Part shown: positions 23,957 to 30,723 of the stretch, one piece after another
How the letters are laid out: each line of letters starts with the position of its first letter
How positions within the stretch are numbered: the first letter of the stretch is position 1
From: Saliniplasma sp046497075
GTDB lineage: Archaea; Thermoplasmatota; Thermoplasmata; Halarchaeoplasmatales; Halarchaeoplasmataceae
NCBI GenBank assembly: GCA_046497075.1
Contig: JAWOGF010000020.1
Span: forward strand, 1-30,723
Length of the DNA: 30,723 bases
Reading direction: 5' to 3'
Program-made: the position numbers and the translations under genes
Notes under the pieces: generated by a model
Told to the model about the DNA's origin: nothing
The model's database searches: none
What the model saw: the letters and a program-made list of their open reading frames with translations, nothing else

Positions 23957-24883
23957 TTAATGGATTATGCTGTGTTCGGAACTTTCCAACCTTTCAAGAA
24001 CCATCTCCCACTTCACTTCTCTTTCCTGCGGCCCATGGGATTCCAGTGCGAAACTTGCTCTGGCAGAACCAATTAAACAACAATCGAATATATCGTATCC
24101 CCTAGATTTACCCGCGTAGAAACCCGCTCTATAGCAATCACCTGCACCAGTGGGGTCCACGATCTCTTCAGGTTCGATACTAGGGATATCTTCTATACCT
24201 TCTCGTGTGTAAATTCTACTTCCCTTCCTTCCCTTTGTAACCACTACGTGATCTGTATACTCTAGGACCTCTTTAACTTCGTCAATATCCAAATATTTTA
24301 ACGCCAATTCAGCCTCTACTTCATTGCAGAAAAAGAAGTCCGACATCTTCAATAAATCCTTGAATGTATTTGGTCCATAAACGTACTTCAATTCTTGAGC
24401 AGGATCGAAAGCTATGGTTTTATCAAGCCCCGATGCGATCTTCATCACATCCCGATAATACTCCGGTCTTCCGGTCCCTATATGTATGATCTCACTGTCC
24501 TTGATACAGTCATTTCTAACCGTTTTGTTACCGATCTTATCCATAGCACCCTGATCCATGAGAGCCATCTGGTCTCCACTAGGTTCGGTGACGATCCAGC
24601 AGGTTGGTGTATTTTCACCTTTAACTTTCACAAGCCCTTCGGGGTCGATACCACTATCTACTAAAGATCTCTCATATCTTTCCGGGAAATCATCTCCAAC
24701 GAAAGAAGATAAACCGGTTTTCACGTCCAGATCGGCCGCTGCCTTGGCTATATTGGCACCAGTGCCACCCCACCGGACGGTCCTTTCTTTTACTGCAGTA
24801 GACGAATTCGGTTCCGGTAAACTATCGGTTTGCAAGATAATATCCACAGCGGTGTGTCCAAATACTCTCAAGTAATTCTTCAT
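23957..24883 (-). CDS. PfkB family sugar/nucleoside kinase
   Basis: 308 residues. The N-terminal substrate region (FGHTAVDIIL, RWGGTGANIAKAAADLDV) and the C-terminal signature DPTGAGDCYRAGFYAG, with the catalytic aspartate in GAGD and the anion hole, are typical of the ribokinase/PfkB group. An acidic substrate loop and the short length resemble archaeal nucleoside or ribose-type kinases, but the sugar cannot be named from the sequence. First gene of a two-gene unit with the TPR/coiled-coil protein. Whether the pairing is functional or only positional is unknown. Confidence 0.88.
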   Translation of the reverse strand: MKNYLRVFGHTAVDIILQTDSLPEPNSSTAVKERTVRWGGTGANIAKAAADLDVKTGLSSFVGDDFPERYERSLVDSGIDPEGLVKVKGENTPTCWIVTEPSGDQMALMDQGAMDKIGNKTVRNDCIKDSEIIHIGTGRPEYYRDVMKIASGLDKTIAFDPAQELKYVYGPNTFKDLLKMSDFFFCNEVEAELALKYLDIDEVKEVLEYTDHVVVTKGRKGSRIYTREGIEDIPSIEPEEIVDPTGAGDCYRAGFYAGKSRGYDIFDCCLIGSARASFALESHGPQEREVKWEMVLERLESSEHSIIH

Positions 24884-24990
24884 GAAACGGTATTAAAAAG
24901 AAAAGTAAAAAAGGTTTTTGAGAACTTCAGCGGAAAAAGAATCGATTTCAGATGATCTCTTCCCGACGATCAACTTTCATTAATGGATAT

Positions 24991-25278
24991 TTATTCGAGT
25001 TCGATCTCTTCTACTGAGATATCAGACTCGACATCCTCTTCTTCAGATTCTTCAGATTCGACAGAATCTGCTTCACCTTTAACTTCTCCAAAAGCCATGG
25101 TGTGGAGAACCTTCGTTATCTCAATAGTAACTTTATCCCCGACTTCTGTATCGGGGATGAATACGACGAAATTTTCTACTTTGGCGACACCGTCGCCTTC
25201 TTTACCCATGTCTTCGATCTCTACATCATACGTTTCTCCCTCTTCAACAGGGGGAGATGCACCAAATCCTCTATTCAT
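24991..25278 (-). CDS. Small TRAM-domain RNA-binding protein
   Basis: 95 residues. A TRAM domain covers about residues 12-68: GETYDVEIEDMGKEGDGVAKVENFVVFIPDTEVGD (in parts) and VTIEITKVLHTMAFGEV are its usual strands. In methanogens single-TRAM proteins act as RNA chaperones like bacterial cold-shock proteins; a similar role is likely. A C-terminal acidic tail of about 25 residues (mostly Glu, Ser, Asp) is added here, which may match an acidic proteome. AGAGGTGA at about 25286-25293 is a good ribosome binding site and CACTTTAAG at about 25311-25319 is a possible promoter element. Confidence 0.85.
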   Translation of the reverse strand: MNRGFGASPPVEEGETYDVEIEDMGKEGDGVAKVENFVVFIPDTEVGDKVTIEITKVLHTMAFGEVKGEADSVESEESEEEDVESDISVEEIELE

Positions 25279-25356
25279 ACTTGATTCACCTCTTGTTTTT
25301 TGCTGATTGTCTTAAAGTGCTCAATCTGAGCGTGTAAATGATAAAAAGGAGGGTAT

Positions 25357-26619
25357 TTATATATTCCCCCCGTTTATTTCTCTTAACAATCTTTGCAAGC
25401 CAGTAAAGGTTTTTACACTGCTTTTACCCTTCAATTCACGGTAGATCTCATCACCTTCCTGACCTACGTGATTTCTTTCTTTAAACCTTTCCCTTTCAAG
25501 GAGTAGAACATTTTTGCCTGACTCAGCCGCGTAAACTAGAGCTTTAAGATTATCTAAATTACCGGGACCCACGGCGAAATCGGTACCCACCACTATATCT
25601 GCTTCGTCCATCAACTTCAGATTTTCACTATTGTTTTGTTCACTGATAGATGAGAACGGAGCCTCTGTGATACAATTTAGATCTAAAAATTCCGCCATCT
25701 TCTGGTCAGAATCCATCACGTTTAAAACACCAGCGGTCACCTCGTAGCCATGTTCTACCAATTCCTTCAACAGTGTTCTACCAGTTCCTCCACCGCAGAT
25801 TACGTGAACTACCTCCTCCTTATCGTCTACTATCTCTTTTCTTCTTATAGGTGTAACATATAACGACCCATCTCTCGGATTCTCATCGACCTCCGCTTCT
25901 ATCCCGTACACCGCTCTCAGATGGGCTCTCGTTAAAACTTCCTTTGGTGTTCCCTTAGCATGGACTTCTCCCTCATCTAAAAGCACTATATTATCACAGT
26001 ACCTAGCGGCAAGGTTTAGGTTGTGATGGATGGATAATACTCCCTTGTTCTGATGTTTTGTTCGATCTTTCATCAGGTTCATTATCTCGAGTTTATGACC
26101 AATATCTAGATGTGAAGTAGCTTCATCTAGGAATATCAACTCTGGTTCTTGAGCTAAAGCTCTTGCGACCACCACCCTTTGAAGTTCACCTCCAGAAAGT
26201 TCTCTTACTGACCGTTTTTTGAATTTTAAAGTTTTAGTCGCTTCCATGGCTTCTTTTACGGCGAGATCATCATCTCGTTTTGGATTCTCGAACCGTCCCA
26301 GGTATGGATTTCTCCCCATCATCACGACCTCCCACGAGGTGAAAGGGAAGTTGATGAAAGTGTCCTGCGGTACTACCCCGATATTACGTGCCTGTTCTCT
26401 TCGGTAAAACTCATTTATATTTTTACCATCGTACTTGACTTCTCCGGACCAGATGGGTATAACTCCCGTGATGGCTTTGATCAAAGTGCTCTTACCGGAG
26501 CCGTTGGGGCCGATTATCCCGAGTACTTCACCACTTTTAAGATCGAATGAAACCTTTTTCAAAACTTCCTTTTCTTTGTACCCTGAGGTTAGTTTTCTAA
26601 CTTCCAAAGTCCCTACCAT
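25357..26619 (-). CDS. FecE/BtuD-type ABC importer ATPase with an extra C-terminal Rossmann-like domain
   Basis: 420 residues, about 160 longer than FecE/BtuD. The ATPase is complete: Walker A GPNGSGKST (37-45), Q-loop Q85, signature LSGGE (141-145), Walker B LIFLDEA (161-167) and switch H198. It ends near 250-260. The added part (about 268-420) starts with a strand and glycine loop HVICGGGTGRTLLKEL, then has alternating strands and helices (NVMDSDQKMAEFL, ADIVVGTDFAVGPGN, KNVLLLERERF), as in a nucleotide- or corrinoid-binding fold. Such a tail could sense the imported ligand. The start overlaps the permease stop by seven bases. Last gene of the importer operon. Confidence 0.88.
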   Translation of the reverse strand: MVGTLEVRKLTSGYKEKEVLKKVSFDLKSGEVLGIIGPNGSGKSTLIKAITGVIPIWSGEVKYDGKNINEFYRREQARNIGVVPQDTFINFPFTSWEVVMMGRNPYLGRFENPKRDDDLAVKEAMEATKTLKFKKRSVRELSGGELQRVVVARALAQEPELIFLDEATSHLDIGHKLEIMNLMKDRTKHQNKGVLSIHHNLNLAARYCDNIVLLDEGEVHAKGTPKEVLTRAHLRAVYGIEAEVDENPRDGSLYVTPIRRKEIVDDKEEVVHVICGGGTGRTLLKELVEHGYEVTAGVLNVMDSDQKMAEFLDLNCITEAPFSSISEQNNSENLKLMDEADIVVGTDFAVGPGNLDNLKALVYAAESGKNVLLLERERFKERNHVGQEGDEIYRELKGKSSVKTFTGLQRLLREINGGNI

Positions 26620-27635
26620 CCTGTATCACCCCTGTTCCGGATAAGGAGGTATATGAAGAAGGGGGAACCCAGTAGAACAGTGATTATACCAACGGGGATC
26701 CCCCCCATGATTCTAGAGATGGTATCACAGAGGATTAGAAAAATACCCCCCATCAGTGCTGCGGTAGGGATGAGACGCTTGTGCTCCGGACCCACTATCA
26801 ACCTAGCCCCATGAGGTATCATCAACCCCACGAATCCGATTATACCTGTGAATGCCACCATAGTAGCTGCTAGAAGGCTTGAGATGACTAGCTGAACGAA
26901 CTTGGTTCTTTCCACATCCACACCGAGTTGTAAAGCGGACTCCTCTCCCATCTGGATGACGTTAAGATCTCTAGAATATGCGAAAACTAAAGCCACACCC
27001 ACTATCATTACAGGCAGGGTGATATAGACGTGGTCCCAGGTAGCCTCATTCAAGTTACCCAGCATGAAAGAAAGTATCTGCATCTGCACCATCTTTTCCG
27101 GGGGACTCATGTACCGGATATAACTGGTGAGTCCGGACATAAGGAAATTCATTGCTAGTCCAGCTAGAAGTAAAGTGGCGATATCGGTTTTTCCTCTCAC
27201 TCTACCCAATGCGAAAACCAGGAAGACAGTGCCCAGAGCTGTCAAGAAAGCTAGAAGAGGTAGGTAGTAGAAAATCACGCCGAGGTATAATCCAACAGCT
27301 GCACCTAACCCACCACCAGCGGATACACCTAATATGAACGGTGATGCCATTGGATTCTTGAATATCCCCTGCATTGAAGTTCCGGAAACGGATAGACTTA
27401 TACCTGCTATAATACCTAGAATGATACGTGGTAGTCTGATCAACACCACGATGGTTCTAGAGGAACCTTCTGGAGCGGTTACCCATCTGTTTATTAGAGG
27501 CACCTCTGAAAGTGTTATCCATACAACTTCTCTCAAAGATATATCTGCGGTTCCAACAGTGGCTGAATAGATTGCGGTTATCAGTAATAGGACTGCAAGT
27601 CCAGCTATAATCCAACCCGTTCTTTCTTTAATCAT
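26613..27635 (-). CDS. FecCD/BtuC-type permease of the ABC importer
   Basis: 340 residues with about nine or ten transmembrane helices. Family marks are present: RLPRIILGIIAGISLSVSGTSMQGIFKNPMASP (in parts, the hallmark start of FecCD permeases), GVSAGGGLGAAVG and the C-terminal ATPase-coupling and gate region GFVGLMIPHGARLIVGPEHKRLIP. A homodimer forms the channel for an iron-siderophore, heme or cobalamin. Encoded between the binding protein and ATPase with 8- and 7-base overlaps, so the three are translated together. Confidence 0.95.
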   Translation of the reverse strand: MIKERTGWIIAGLAVLLLITAIYSATVGTADISLREVVWITLSEVPLINRWVTAPEGSSRTIVVLIRLPRIILGIIAGISLSVSGTSMQGIFKNPMASPFILGVSAGGGLGAAVGLYLGVIFYYLPLLAFLTALGTVFLVFALGRVRGKTDIATLLLAGLAMNFLMSGLTSYIRYMSPPEKMVQMQILSFMLGNLNEATWDHVYITLPVMIVGVALVFAYSRDLNVIQMGEESALQLGVDVERTKFVQLVISSLLAATMVAFTGIIGFVGLMIPHGARLIVGPEHKRLIPTAALMGGIFLILCDTISRIMGGIPVGIITVLLGSPFFIYLLIRNRGDTGW

Positions 27636-28647
27636 CTCTTTTATATCTCTTATTTTTGATCGATATAGTGAAAGTTATCGCTATGCTCACCAGTAATATG
27701 GGTAAGGTGGATCCGGGAACATCTTCTTTCTCTCCGTTTTCTTCTATACCTAGGTGTTCAACGGTGATATCCGTTAACGTTGATTGTGCTTCGACAACTC
27801 TAGGTGCAGGTCTTGAGAAGATGTCGTCATTGACATAATAAACTTTATCATTTTCTACTGCAGAAATACTCTGCCAGACCTCATCTTCAATAAGGTTTTC
27901 GACCTGCTCCTGTAATCCTTCTGTAGCTATGATTATCTCAGGATCCTCGTCTACTATAGTTTCCTTGGATATCATCCACCACCCGTCTTCCTGATCTGCG
28001 ATATTGTTCCCCCCAGCATTCTGTATCAGGGTGTTTTGGAAGGTGTGGTTTCCCGGCGTGTATATGGGTCCCACCGATGCGATGTAGAATATATCGACTC
28101 TATCTTCTCTGGGTAGATCCGCAGTATTCTGGGTGATCTCGTTCATATCATTTTCAAGTTCGTTTGCCATCTGATCTGCTTCCTCTTCTATACCGCACAT
28201 GGTACCTAGTACTCTCATGTCTGAATAAACGTCCTCTAAAGTGTTGGAGTTCGTAGCCACCACCGTATGACCTATTTTTTCTAGGTAGTTGATCGTATGG
28301 TTGTTGAAAGAGGGTGTTACTACAACATCTGGTTCTAACTCGGTGATCTTTTCATAATCTACAGAGGACGAGTCGCCAACAGTAGGAAGATCTTCTATTT
28401 CAGATGGGTAGTCACTGAAATCATCGACTCCTACGACCCTATCCCCCTCTCCGATGTAACATAATATTTCCGAATTGGACGGCATGAAAGATATTATCCT
28501 TTCAGGAGGAGCTTCAAAAGTGATAGTCTCCCCTCTAGCGTCAGTAACCGTTATACTTTCATCTGCTTCGCTTACTCCCGGAAGAACTGTGAACAACCCG
28601 ACCAGCATGAGTGATACAACCGCAACGATAATGATCTTCTCGTTCAT
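27628..28647 (-). CDS. BtuF/FepB-type substrate-binding protein with a C-terminal membrane anchor
   Basis: 339 residues. A signal peptide (about 1-27, ending GVSEA) lacks a lipobox cysteine. The PBP2/TroA-type domain follows: VTDARGETITFEAPPERIISFMPSNSEILCYIG (in parts) then VVGVDDFSDYP and EPDVVV are standard for BtuF-like proteins. After about residue 305 comes an acidic linker, then PGSTLPILLVSIAITF and a basic end, a PG-start plus hydrophobic helix plus Lys/Arg cluster resembling archaeal C-terminal sorting/anchor signals. It captures a chelated metal or corrinoid outside the membrane. First gene of the importer operon. Confidence 0.9.
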   Translation of the reverse strand: MNEKIIIVAVVSLMLVGLFTVLPGVSEADESITVTDARGETITFEAPPERIISFMPSNSEILCYIGEGDRVVGVDDFSDYPSEIEDLPTVGDSSSVDYEKITELEPDVVVTPSFNNHTINYLEKIGHTVVATNSNTLEDVYSDMRVLGTMCGIEEEADQMANELENDMNEITQNTADLPREDRVDIFYIASVGPIYTPGNHTFQNTLIQNAGGNNIADQEDGWWMISKETIVDEDPEIIIATEGLQEQVENLIEDEVWQSISAVENDKVYYVNDDIFSRPAPRVVEAQSTLTDITVEHLGIEENGEKEDVPGSTLPILLVSIAITFTISIKNKRYKRDD

Positions 28648-28675
28648 ATCTATCTAAGATTCAACTGTACTTTAA

Positions 28676-28690
28676 TTATTTAAATTTTAC
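28676..28690 (-). promoter_or_regulatory. AT-rich promoter region of the importer operon
   Basis: AATTTAAATAATTAA-type sequence on the minus strand, about 30-43 bases before the ATG at 28647; a TATA box is likely here. No ligand-binding riboswitch fold was recognised in the short leader. Confidence 0.35.
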
Positions 28691-28708
28691 TTGCCCATCG
28701 TCTAAAAT

Positions 28709-28894
28709 GTGCATGTCAAGGATTTAGTGATACTGGCGGTTTGACAAAATAGTTTGATGCCGTCGGAGGATCAGTATCAGGTCAAGAGGCGATTCAAAAG
28801 TGCCAAGATCAAAGAAGTTGACACACTCAAAACATTGTGCTTTGAGTTAGATATGAATAGCACGATAAAACGAAGAACCGTCCCACCGATATAG
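28709..28894 (+). pseudogene. Possible transposase-tail remnant with an in-frame TGA
   Basis: One plus-strand frame reads VHVKDLVILAV, a TGA at 28742, then 49 more codons including QYQVKRRFKSAKIKEVDTLK and CFELDMNS before TAG at 28892. The second part faintly resembles the C-terminus of IS4-type DDE transposases (Y-x-V, basic stretch, Leu-rich helix), but key residues and a clear start are missing. An ATG at 28757 could also start a 45-residue protein. Lies in the otherwise gene-free 28648-28997. Confidence 0.2.
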
Positions 28895-28953
28895 ATTCTA
28901 AAAAACCGATATATACATATATACGAGAATTCTTTTATGCGTTGTCGATGGTG

Positions 28954-28963
28954 ATATTATATT
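28954..28963 (+). promoter_or_regulatory. TATA box of the exported protein pair
   Basis: ATATTATATT, about 27 bases before a predicted start of transcription near 28985, leaving a leader of roughly 13 bases before the ATG at 28998. Confidence 0.45.
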
Positions 28964-28997
28964 AAGTAAAATATCAGAAACGACCAAAATACGAGTG

Positions 28998-29648
28998 ATG
29001 GTACTCCCGATAATTGCGATGCTCGCGGTGACGATGATAGTCGCCGGGTATTGGAATGAGGGGGAGCAGATAGAGATAGATGTAGATGAGGGATACCAGG
29101 AGTTAGAAGTAGAATATCGAGAGAACTTAGTGGAAGAGACGGATCTTACGGACAAGTATTATGAGAATGAGACCGCTACTTCTGTTACAACGGTAAATAA
29201 TGAAAGCACATTGGAATTGAATGTCGAGATGTTCATGTCATCAATAACCGGTGAAGGTAACTATCAAACTAAGATATGGCTTAGTGCTGAAGGTAAATTT
29301 TCTAGTGATTTAGATCCCGATGAAATCAGGTTGACAGCTCAAGGTTTAGGGGGGAAAAACACTAGAAAGAACAGATTAGATTTCTTAACCAGTTCCAACG
29401 AAGGTAAAAATGCTAGTTTTGTAGGCTGGGACGAAACAGAGAAAATAAGTCCAGGTGCAAGAGGAGAACACGAATCTTTCATTACCTTTGATGTAGAAGA
29501 GGAAAGATTCAATATTGAAACGATGGTACAGATTGGCATCGATGAATCAAATATAGGCAATGAGTATTCGTATCAGTTCCAGTCTGTATTGGGCGGTCTT
29601 TCTGAGGAAGTGACTTCAACGGTTGAGGTAACATTTTTAAAGAGGTGA
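28998..29648 (+). CDS. Exported acidic protein, unknown function (paralog A)
   Basis: 216 residues from the ATG at 28998 (a GTG lies one codon before). A hydrophobic segment at about 2-18 serves as a signal or anchor, followed by a very acidic, beta-strand-rich exterior domain with no cysteines. A central motif RLDFLTSSNEGKN (about 125-137) and the preceding AEGKFSSD are matched in the next gene, where ELDILTSQNHGTN and LQGEFTSE appear, so the two are likely paralogs. The next gene starts seven bases after the stop, so they form an operon. No known family recognised. Confidence 0.65.
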   Translation: MVLPIIAMLAVTMIVAGYWNEGEQIEIDVDEGYQELEVEYRENLVEETDLTDKYYENETATSVTTVNNESTLELNVEMFMSSITGEGNYQTKIWLSAEGKFSSDLDPDEIRLTAQGLGGKNTRKNRLDFLTSSNEGKNASFVGWDETEKISPGARGEHESFITFDVEEERFNIETMVQIGIDESNIGNEYSYQFQSVLGGLSEEVTSTVEVTFLKR

Positions 29649-29655
29649 TTACGTT

Positions 29656-30636
29656 ATGAAAATTAAATTAATCACTTTATCGGTAGTGATTGCATTATGT
29701 TTGACGGTAATTCCGATTAGTGACTTGGCATCTGCTCAAGATGAAGTTTATGAATCGGTTTGGGTCCAAAGTCCGGATTCAGTAGATATGGAGGGTTATA
29801 ACCTTGACCTGCAGCAGGATATTGACGATGATAGTCATTATATTGGAACATGGTATCGTATTGATTACTACCTAGAAAACGCAATATCGTTAGACGTAGA
29901 TGTATATGATACAAATTACATAAACGATAATGGTCAGGATTACACTGAGATAAAAGTAAGAGTAACAGCAGATGCCTACGCAGAGGGTGTAGTAACTCCC
30001 GGAGAAAATAACTATAATGGATATGGAATCGACCTACAAGGTGAATTCACAAGTGAAGATTCTGAGGCGGACGCTGGTGAACTCGATATTTTGACTAGTC
30101 AGAATCATGGAACAAATACGATAGGTGATAACTGGTATGGACAGGGTGAAAGTGATGAACCAGGTGACACGGTTAAAGCATTTGTCGAAGAGGCAGCATG
30201 GACATTCGCAGACGAAGTGAGTCCTGTTCCTATGAGTTGGGCTACTTTGGTATATGAAGATATAGATGCTACTAAAACCAATTTAAAGGGCGATGCGACT
30301 AGTTTTGGAGAAGAAGCATTCATTGAATTTCAAAATGAAATAGAAGAAGGGGTAACTGATTCCACTTACCAGGCCCAAACAGTTTTTCAGTTTAAGGTTC
30401 CCAACGAGGGGGGGGGGAAATATACACTCCACCTTTCTGCTCAAAATTTAATAGGCGAGTGGCGGCAAGTTACTGATGAAATAAGAAATATATATGATGG
30501 CGCTGAAGCTACGGTTTCGATACCTATCAAGAACAGTAAAATAGAATCAGTAGAATCAGAAAATAAAGGAACGAATACCCACTTATCTACTGAGAAATAT
30601 GTACATCATCCAATTGTCTTGTCACCCAATTGTTGA
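29656..30636 (+). CDS. Exported acidic protein, unknown function (paralog B, contains a G10 tract)
   Basis: 326 residues. Clear signal peptide: basic start MKIK, hydrophobic core to about 24, cleavage after ASA near residue 27. The mature protein is acidic and rich in Asn, Asp and Tyr with strand-like alternation. It shares the LD(I/F)LTSxNxGxN motif (near 144-156) with paralog A. Ten consecutive G at 30408-30417 encode GluGlyGlyGly; after it GKYTLHLSAQN looks like an Ig-like strand. The last ~30 residues (after IPIKNSK) look less like a folded domain and no membrane anchor is present, so the true end may have been lost or read in another frame. Co-transcribed with paralog A. Confidence 0.65.
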   Translation: MKIKLITLSVVIALCLTVIPISDLASAQDEVYESVWVQSPDSVDMEGYNLDLQQDIDDDSHYIGTWYRIDYYLENAISLDVDVYDTNYINDNGQDYTEIKVRVTADAYAEGVVTPGENNYNGYGIDLQGEFTSEDSEADAGELDILTSQNHGTNTIGDNWYGQGESDEPGDTVKAFVEEAAWTFADEVSPVPMSWATLVYEDIDATKTNLKGDATSFGEEAFIEFQNEIEEGVTDSTYQAQTVFQFKVPNEGGGKYTLHLSAQNLIGEWRQVTDEIRNIYDGAEATVSIPIKNSKIESVESENKGTNTHLSTEKYVHHPIVLSPNC

Positions 30637-30670
30637 TAAGATAAAATATCGAATATAATCAAAACATTGG

Positions 30671-30717
30671 CCATGCAACAACGGGTGCATATAAAATTTG
30701 CATGGTAATAATACCAT
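30671..30717. repeat. Inverted repeats after the exported protein operon
   Basis: CCATGCAA (30671-30678) and TTGCATGG (30698-30705) are exact inverted repeats around 19 bases; ATGGTA (30702-30707) and TACCAT (30712-30717) form a second overlapping hairpin. They could be a terminator-like structure, an operator for a gene beyond the window, or the end of a small element. Confidence 0.35.
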
Positions 30718-30723
30718 TTTCAT

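Noticed and set aside
28648..28708. Cobalamin riboswitch ahead of the importer operon
   Set aside because: The leader is too short and I see no conserved cobalamin-element core; archaeal use of this riboswitch would also be unusual.

Overview
The window looks like chromosomal DNA from a euryarchaeon. The evidence is TATA boxes placed about 25-30 bases before start codons (many transcripts look leaderless), a tRNA-Trp gene with a box C/D-bearing intron, a small TRAM-domain protein, a bacterial-type gyrBA operon (in archaea mainly euryarchaeal) and strongly acidic proteins. The clade cannot be fixed from sequence alone. A peptide-degrading, mildly salt-adapted lineage, possibly Thermoplasmatota-like, is a guess.

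Layout. 1-2765 (minus): a four-gene operon for an FAD/Fe-S amino-acid or N-methyl-amine dehydrogenase complex of the sarcosine oxidase / dye-linked L-proline dehydrogenase / HcnABC type; the last gene is cut by the window edge. 2894-7759 (plus): a zinc-ribbon membrane protein, then gyrB-gyrA. 7928-8845: tRNA-Arg(UCU) followed by about 840 bases with no convincing gene. This stretch holds two tandem hairpin-rich repeats, each starting with a copy of the tRNA 3' end, a GC-rich stretch that folds well, and the remains of a surface-protein gene. 8846-12315: a membrane protein converging on the tldD-tldE protease operon. 12416-12602: tRNA-Trp with a guide-RNA intron. 12700-14809: a decayed patch with a small membrane protein, an antitoxin gene broken by a stop codon and an MFS gene lacking its N-terminus. 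14933-15532: an exported papain-like amidase. 15605-19723: M42 peptidase and GcvT (minus), divergent from a dihydrolipoamide dehydrogenase-like gene (plus). 19772-19844: tRNA-Gly(CCC). 19855-25278 (minus): M29-type peptidase, a giant TPR/coiled-coil protein behind a PfkB kinase, and a TRAM protein. 25357-28647 (minus): a heme/cobalamin/iron-chelate ABC importer whose ATPase carries an extra C-terminal domain. 28998-30636 (plus): two related exported acidic proteins of unknown function, the second with a run of ten G in its reading frame.

How it fits together. The dehydrogenase complex, GcvT, the E3-like flavoprotein and four peptidase/protease-like genes (TldD, TldE, M42, M29) suit an organism living on peptides and amino acids, with one-carbon units passed to folate or tetrahydromethanopterin. 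The ABC importer would supply a metal chelate or corrinoid. I found no clearly complete novel system. The strongest leads are the tRNA-Arg repeat cluster, the nuclease-like/TPR/coiled-coil protein, the ABC ATPase fusion and the paralogous exported pair with its poly-G tract.
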